Assembly: GCA_032718475.1 (NCBI GenBank)
Contig: JAUCBJ010007890.1
Coordinates: 1-20,240 of the forward strand
DNA from: Nemertoderma westbladi
Lineage: Eukaryota > Xenacoelomorpha > Nemertodermatida > Nemertodermatidae
DNA length: 20,240 bases
Direction of reading: 5' to 3'
Shown: in pieces, positions 15,892 to 20,240 of the stretch
How positions within the stretch are numbered: the first letter of the stretch is position 1
Layout of the letters: each line of letters begins with the position of its first letter
Notes under the pieces: model-generated
Told to the model about the DNA's origin: nothing
What the model saw: the letters and a program-made list of their open reading frames with translations, nothing else
Database searches by the model: none
Position numbers and translations under genes: made by a program

Positions 15892-16639
15892 GACGCAGTC
15901 CTCGAGAGTCGGCTGGGGGAGAACCTTCAGGAGTTCGGTCCGGGTCTCCGAGCACCGGATACCGACGAGGACCTGCGTTACGATCTGTTTGTTGCGGCAG
16001 TGGCCGCACAGTTCCGCGTTGTCGGCGAGTTCCTCCAGGCACACGGAAGGAGTCGAAGGACTCGCTGGCGCCCTGTTTGCCGATCGTGGAACTTAATCCG
16101 GTCGATCGCGACGCTCCGCTTCGCGCGGAGGTGGCCCTGGAGTTGGTCGAGGATCAACTCCGGCCTGGTCGCATCGTCGTCGATGTCGAGGTGCAGTGTG
16201 ACCCAGATCGTCTCTTGGAGGCCGCTTCCGAGGGCAGAGACGAGGGCGTACACCTGCTCTACGCTGGGGAACGTCGCCATCTGTTGGCGGTGGGCGTGGA
16301 CCCGCCAGGCTTGGCGCCATCTGCGGAAGGTAGCATAGTCCACCTCGTTGTTGACGCGCTCGAGGCTGGCGATGTCGATGACCCGACGTCTGGGAGCCGG
16401 GGCCGGGTGAATGGGGAGGACGTCCGCGTTGGGGACTGCTGGTGCCGGACCGGGACCCGGGCCAAACGAGCGTCAGAGTCAGCCTGTTGTTGGGCCAGAA
16501 GTTGGACCAGATCCGCGAAAGGTGGCCGGGTAGGAGAGGCCGCCATCGCCGCGATCATGTCTCCGCTATCCCCGCAGGATGACTCGGAGTCGCAACCTGT
16601 AGGTAGCGGGGTAGACTTCTTGCCCTTTGACTTTGACAT
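15856..16639 (-). pseudogene. Ty3/gypsy-like gag fragment, multiply frameshifted
   Basis: Strikingly GC-rich compared with its surroundings. From ATG at 16639 the minus strand gives a Lys-rich start (MSKSKGKKS), then Pro/Ser-rich sequence and ADLVQLLAQQQADSDARLA. The reading then moves frame for a helical core (YATFRRWRQAW, VYALVSALG, RPELILDQLQGHLRAKRS). It moves again near ESFDSF and once more for LEELADNAELCGHCRNKQIV, ELLKVLPQPTLEDCVRICQS, ending at a TAG. This helical layout with 'FL.L..LA..C..C.....V...L.GI' is what I know of gag proteins of Ty3/gypsy elements in marine invertebrates. At least three frame changes make it non-functional, or the GC-rich stretch carries assembly errors. No protease, RT or integrase follows. 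Plus-strand frames here are shadows. Confidence 0.7.
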
Positions 16640-16679
16640 TCTTGCAGTGGGTTAAGTGATGGCTACTGAAGGATCAGCA

Positions 16680-16696
16680 CCAACACACATGCGCCA
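16680..16696 (-). other. Candidate tRNA primer-binding site
   Basis: Immediately inside the proposed LTR end, minus-strand TGGCGCATGTG begins with the TGG expected for pairing to a tRNA 3' CCA. Only the position and the TGG support this; I cannot name the tRNA. Confidence 0.35.
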
Positions 16697-16885
16697 TGTA
16701 TGGATATGGATATATCCTACAAAGTACAATCTGATATATTAGGAATACGTTCTATTACATATCAGACACCAGATACTATTATACTACTACACATGTTAAG
16801 CAGTAGCCAAGGACTACTGCTCGTGCTGTGTATCCCAGTTACTGAGTGTGCTGAGTATGGGGGCGAGCCACGCGGTATCACCACA
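16697..16885 (-). mobile_element. Probable solo 5' LTR of the gypsy-like fragment (189 bp)
   Basis: On the minus strand the stretch begins TGTGGTGATACC and ends CCATACA, giving the TG...CA (TGT...ACA) ends of an LTR. It is followed by a TGG primer-binding candidate and, ~40 bp later, the gag ATG. At its outer edge it abuts a truncated 68-bp monomer (TTTCCCTCAATT at 16887), so the element seems to have inserted into that repeat. The second LTR is not in the window, so the ends are inferred from one copy. Confidence 0.45.
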
Positions 16886-16886
16886 G

Positions 16887-16975
16887 TTTCCCTCAATTGG
16901 TAAAGTAATCGTTTATTGTTTTGGTTAGAAAAGCCTGCCTCTGTAACCTGCCTCTTTCCCTCAATTGGCAGATTT
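16887..16975 (-). repeat. 68-bp dispersed monomer, locus 4 (inverted)
   Basis: Reverse-orientation units: CCCTCAATT...GTTTATTGTTTTGGTTAGAAAA.GCC, then CTGTAACCTGC and a second CCCTCAATT. The left end is cut off at the LTR. Confidence 0.92.
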
Positions 16976-17068
16976 GTATATATATATATATATATATACC
17001 CAGTATATATATACCGGTACCTATATATATATATATTATATATATATATTAGTAGGCCCTATATATAT
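16976..17068. repeat. (TA)n microsatellite with CCGGTACC interruptions
   Basis: Long TATATA tracts, interrupted by CCCAG, CCGGTACC and TAGTAGGCCC. Directly follows the inverted 68-bp units. Confidence 0.95.
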
Positions 17069-17480
17069 AGATAGTACTGTAGTATACAAATACCAGTATA
17101 TAATAGGTCGGACCCCAATGTAATTATAAATAATTATAGGCCTTTTTAAGTCAATTACGAAAATTATTATTACAGTATTAAGCAATTATTATTCAGTGCA
17201 TATTTTTGGAATTGTGGAATTATAATTTTTTTTAGGATTAGGGATATTTTTAGGAATTAGTAAAAATCTACAGAAGTATAAGTGGTTCGCCATGGGCATA
17301 GGGGAATAGACCGAAAAATTTCTTACCACTGAGCCTCAAATGTGATATTACCCAACTTGCGCTCAATATTTGGAAAATATCAATCAATTAACAATACAGA
17401 ACTGTAGTTTCGATGCCCCAGGCGAGATTGCCCATAAGGGGGCGGGGAGTTTTTGCCTAGCGCCATATTAGGGGTTGGGT
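17069..17480. other. No gene seen
   Basis: AT-rich sequence with a GC-richer end (17410-17480) leading into the foldback arm. No frame or repeat that I can support. Confidence 0.5.
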
Positions 17481-17860
17481 GCAATCTTCGCCCACGTACC
17501 TTCGTCCGCGTACAACCTTCGCCCGCGTCCAATCTTCGCCCGCGTACAACCTTTTCCCGTGGGAAACCTTCGCCCGCAAGGCAATCTTCGCCCGCGAGCA
17601 ACCTTCACCCAATAATGTTTGTGTTAGTAACCATTTTAGTGACAAATTGAGGAAAAGGAGCAGGTTACAGAGACGGCTTTTTCTAACCAAAACAATAAAC
17701 GATGGTGTTATTAATTGAGGGAAAGGAGCAGGTTACAGAGACGGCTTTTTCTAACCAAAACAATAATTGTTAATTGGGCGAAGGATGCTCGCGGGTGAAG
17801 ATTGCCTGCGGGCGAAGGTTTCCGCCGGGCGATAGTTGCTCATTTTGAGGGCGAAGATTG
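17481..17860. mobile_element. Foldback structure: inverted arms of 17-bp units around two 68-bp monomers
   Basis: Left arm 17481-17613 is about eight units of AA(C/T)CTTCGCCCGCG plus three variable bases, period 17. Right arm 17773-17860 carries the same units inverted (CGCGGGCGAAG). The innermost ~52 bp of the arms (17562-17613 and 17773-17823) match with three mismatches and one gap. Two 68-bp monomers fill the loop (17646-17769). Long inverted ends built from short tandem units are the hallmark of foldback-type elements, but I find no target duplication or transposase. A stray unit (GCGGGCGAAG) sits at 18081-18090. Confidence 0.75.
17646..17769 (+). repeat. 68-bp dispersed monomer, locus 5 (two units in the foldback loop)
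   Basis: ATTGAGG starts at 17646 and 17714, a 68-bp period. The two units are almost identical (AGAGACGGCTTTTTCTAACC in both), so this is the youngest-looking array. The second unit ends early at AACAATAATTG. Confidence 0.95.
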
Positions 17861-18160
17861 TTATGTTATATTGTGTTATGTTATGTTATTAATGTCGCCA
17901 GAGCAATAATAAAAACAATTGCACATATTATAATTATAAACCAAACAGAAGCACATCTGGCAAAGTACGCTGGTCAGTGTATAGAAAGTATAATATATAG
18001 AAATTAGAAAGTACTGTATATATGCCAATGCCTACTGTACGTGTACTGTACAGTACATATATATTAGGTCTACTATTGGTCGCGGGCGAAGTTTGCTGAG
18101 TACCATTAAATGACTTCTTTTAAATGACCTACTACGTACTTTTTAAATGATTTTAATTAG
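17861..18160. other. Upstream region of oxidoreductase copy B
   Basis: No gene. TTATGTTATATTGTGTTATGTTATGTTATT near 17861-17890 is a degenerate (TTATG)n run. TTTTAAATGA occurs three times near 18118-18153. No TATAAAAG is present, so the promoter differs from that of copy A. Confidence 0.5.
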
Positions 18161-19803
18161 TGTGATATGTTTCAATACAAGTGATAATATGTTCCTGTGA
18201 AAACATAAATTACCTTTCACGATGGATGTAAATATATTGAATATTGGTGATCATCATGCCACTGAGTGCACTGACAACACCATAGAGGAGCAGTGGGCAA
18301 ATATAGATGGGCCTATATCAAGGCAGGTCACTGCCATCATTGTAGGGGCAGGACAAAGATCAAAAACATATTGGGAGTTTGCTATTAACTTTCCAAAACG
18401 AATGAAGGTAGTTGCGGTTGCAGATCCTTTGCAACATAGACGAGAAAGAGTTGGTGTGAAGTTTGGTCTACCAAACAACTTAGTTGTAGCTGACTGGAGA
18501 GAATTAGCTGCAATGGATAAAATGGCTGATTGTGCAGTAATTACAACTCCAGACAAACTTCATATGGAACCAGCCATTGCATTTATTAGGAAGGGCTATC
18601 ACTTGTTATTGGAGAAACCGATGTCAGTATCAGAAGAGGAGTGTGATATTATGGCCAAAGAGTTTTCAGGTAGAGATGAAATAGTTGCTGTTTGTCATGT
18701 TCTTAGGTATCATCCTCCATGTCTCAAGATCAGAGAAATCATTGAGAGTGGTGAGTTGGGTGACATTGTCACGATAAATCACACAGAAAATATTGGTTTT
18801 TGGCACTTTGCACACAGCTATGTAAGAGGAAACTGGAGAAATATCAAATCAAGTACCTTCTCCCTTTTGGCAAAGTGTTGCCATGACATTGACCTTATCA
18901 TGTACTGGATGGGTGACAGAAGGTGCACGAAGATTCAATCATTCGGGGGTTTATATCACTTCAAGGAGTCCCAGAAACCAGAAGGAGCTGCGGACAGGTG
19001 TTTCGAATGCCCAGTGGAAGCGGGTTGTCCCTATTCGGCTCAAAAGATTTACCTTCAAGGAGATTGTAGTCATCCTAGATGGCCAAGGTCTGTGGTTTGT
19101 GATATAGAAGATCACCCACAGGGATACAGGGCTGCCCTCACAGAAGCCCTATCAACCGGTCCATACGGTCGTTGTGTTTATTCCTGTGACAATGATGTTT
19201 GTGATCACCAGATGGTAAACATGGAATTCGAGAATGGAACTACAGTTTCTATGACAATGAATGCATTCACTCCACATACCCATAGAAGTACAAAGATTTG
19301 TGGGACCAGAGGTGAGTTGAATTGGGACGGATCTGCAGAAAAGGGTATTACTGTCTATGATTTTGTTCTGAAGAAACAAAGAATAGTTGACGATGATCGT
19401 ATAGCTCCTACAACAAAGAGATGGGGACATGACGGTGCTGACTTTTTTTTGACAAACGCATTTACTAAAGCCATCGCAAATGGTGACAAGTCCATGGTTC
19501 CTATTGCAGACACATTTCGGTCACATAAGTTGGTGTTTGCTGCTGAGAGGTCAAGGGTTAATTGTACCATTGAGACTGTGGGGTTATAAGGATTGAGCAT
19601 GCATAATATTTCCTTGGCTTTTAAGGAAATTGTTAAAATTGTTTTTAATAATATCATTTCATTATTATCGGTGATGTGACGGTGGTTGGAGTTATTTACC
19701 TACCATATAATAGTTTCATATTAAATATTACATTTATTAAAGATCATTATTATTATAACTATCTTTTCTTTGTCTTTTGACACTATTGATTGGCATTCTG
19801 AGG
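18161..19803 (+). repeat. Segmental duplication, copy B
   Basis: Direct copy of 5745-7475, displaced by ~12.4 kb. The leader has a ~17-bp insertion relative to copy A (around 18180). The 3' flank keeps TTTTTAATAATATCATT..ATTATCGGTGATG and TATTAAATATTACATT, then lacks ~100 bp that copy A has, and re-joins at ATCTTTTCTTT.TCTTTTGACACTATT. Confidence 0.9.
18222..19589 (+). CDS. Gfo/Idh/MocA-family NAD(P)-dependent oxidoreductase, copy B
   Basis: Intronless 455-aa paralogue of the gene at 5794, about 98% identical in protein. Same features: GAGQR at 42-46, EKP at 131-133, HDID at 221-224, Cys at 260, 263 and 269. By hand alignment, replacements A to B (copy A numbering) include V35A, T142A, D169E, R191W, F197Y, E206K, a Met-to-Arg after HPRWP, Gln-to-Leu in DFV(Q/L)KKQ, Ser-to-Thr in IAD(S/T)FRSH and a penultimate Glu-to-Gly; copy B also has Glu-Cys-Thr inserted after HHAT. 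Trp194 (FWHFAHSY) fits what I remember of bacterial relatives better than copy A's Arg. The start ATG has A at -3 and G at +4. ATTAAA at 19720-19725 is a possible poly(A) signal. Enzyme class is firm; substrate is unknown. Confidence 0.96.
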   Translation: MDVNILNIGDHHATECTDNTIEEQWANIDGPISRQVTAIIVGAGQRSKTYWEFAINFPKRMKVVAVADPLQHRRERVGVKFGLPNNLVVADWRELAAMDKMADCAVITTPDKLHMEPAIAFIRKGYHLLLEKPMSVSEEECDIMAKEFSGRDEIVAVCHVLRYHPPCLKIREIIESGELGDIVTINHTENIGFWHFAHSYVRGNWRNIKSSTFSLLAKCCHDIDLIMYWMGDRRCTKIQSFGGLYHFKESQKPEGAADRCFECPVEAGCPYSAQKIYLQGDCSHPRWPRSVVCDIEDHPQGYRAALTEALSTGPYGRCVYSCDNDVCDHQMVNMEFENGTTVSMTMNAFTPHTHRSTKICGTRGELNWDGSAEKGITVYDFVLKKQRIVDDDRIAPTTKRWGHDGADFFLTNAFTKAIANGDKSMVPIADTFRSHKLVFAAERSRVNCTIETVGL

Positions 19804-20240
19804 CAATTCTTACAGTAGGTAACGGTTAAACAAGCGGCCCAGGGGCGCAGCCACGTTCCAAAAAGTGGGGGGGACGATAAAATTATGTTAGGTCCTGCAT
19901 TACTCCCCCCCCCCCCCCCACCCCCCCACACACAATGTTTTTCTACAAATCTTAATGAGATTGTATGAAATTTGAAACATCGATAATTTCACCTCCCTCC
20001 TCACTAGGTGAGTCAGAATCTTCATTTTCGCTTTCCTTCTTTAGCTACAAGCGTTTGAAAAAGTGTTTAAAATATAGAAATAGCGCTATATAATACTTAG
20101 TAGGCCTAATGAGAAATTAAAAAAGTCCAAATTCTTCAGATATACAATTACAATAAAATTTCGACTGAAAAGTGAAAACCTGGCTTTCTTCAGATTGACG
20201 TTTGAACCAATTACAACTCAATTATTCTTCAACCTTAAAA
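19804..20240. other. No confident gene; C-tract and a doubtful minus-strand terminal exon
   Basis: CCCAGGGGCGCAGCCACGTTCC at ~19839-19860 followed by AGTGGGGGGGACG resembles the 'GGGGCGTAGCCAG' style seen at ends of some animal repeats. A run of 15 C, A, 7 C follows (19905-19927). On the minus strand, 20044-19952 after an AG could encode a short acidic tail (KKESENEDSDSPSEEGGE then IIDVSNF and a stop), the only protein-like signal here; it is too short to call. Confidence 0.4.

Noticed and set aside
15779-16655. Long plus-strand frames (for example 179 and 192 codons) in the GC-rich block.
   Set aside because: They are the opposite strand of the gag fragment. High GC removes stop codons, and the minus-strand readings have the gag-like motifs.
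17380-17718. Overlapping frames of repeated Ala/Gly/Glu or Pro/Ser/Arg composition.
   Set aside because: They translate the 17-bp tandem units of the foldback arm, not a gene.
7153-18221. The second oxidoreductase as a retrocopy of the first (both intronless).
   Set aside because: Homology includes 5' leader and ~300 bp of 3' flank past the possible poly(A) signal, with no poly(A) tail, so DNA-level duplication fits better.
19952-20044. Possible minus-strand terminal exon encoding an acidic tail after an AG.
   Set aside because: Only ~30 codons, a poor pyrimidine tract, no poly(A) signal downstream, and no upstream exon in the window.
1-20240. CRISPR-like or bacterial defence loci suggested by the regular 68-bp, 37-bp, 22-bp and 17-bp arrays.
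   Set aside because: Units are fully repetitive without unique spacers, there are no cas-like genes, and the rest of the window is eukaryotic.

Overview
The window looks like nuclear DNA of a marine invertebrate, most likely a deuterostome such as an echinoderm. It is AT-rich, gene-poor and crowded with eukaryotic transposable elements, and short palindromic words (TACTGTA/TACAGTA, TAGGCCTA) recur throughout. The phylum is inferred from sequence style only. There is no bacterial operon, rRNA, tRNA or CRISPR array.

Layout. Positions 1-1969 (minus strand) hold a possible virus-like element that runs off the left edge: a 354-aa protein of unknown function, followed by the start of a protein with zinc fingers and a region resembling the N-terminal extension of Polinton/adintovirus-type DNA polymerase B proteins. 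Positions 2100-5640 are repeats, including a displaced copy of part of the 354-aa gene and a 5'-truncated LINE. Positions 5745-7475 hold the first of two near-identical intronless genes for a Gfo/Idh/MocA-family NAD(P)-dependent oxidoreductase. The second lies at 18161-19803, in the same orientation. About 10.7 kb between them is packed with mobile DNA: a 1.64-kb element with 38-bp inverted ends at TA; a broken LINE reverse transcriptase; an 802-bp non-autonomous hAT-like element with an exact 8-bp target duplication; two related RNA-type hairpins; a Ty3/gypsy-like gag fragment with a probable LTR; and a foldback structure built from 17-bp units. A possible two-exon gene for a 134-aa protein with a signal peptide lies at 7935-8430 (minus).

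A 68-bp monomer recurs at five places (about ten full or partial copies). It lies inside or beside the LINE, the LTR fragment and the foldback arms.

The two oxidoreductase copies are the only confidently intact cellular genes. My hand alignment gives about ten amino-acid replacements plus a three-residue insertion against roughly eighteen silent changes. Both therefore look constrained, while their upstream sequences are unrelated beyond about 50-60 bp from the start codon. No pathway partner is encoded in the window, so substrate and biological role are unknown.
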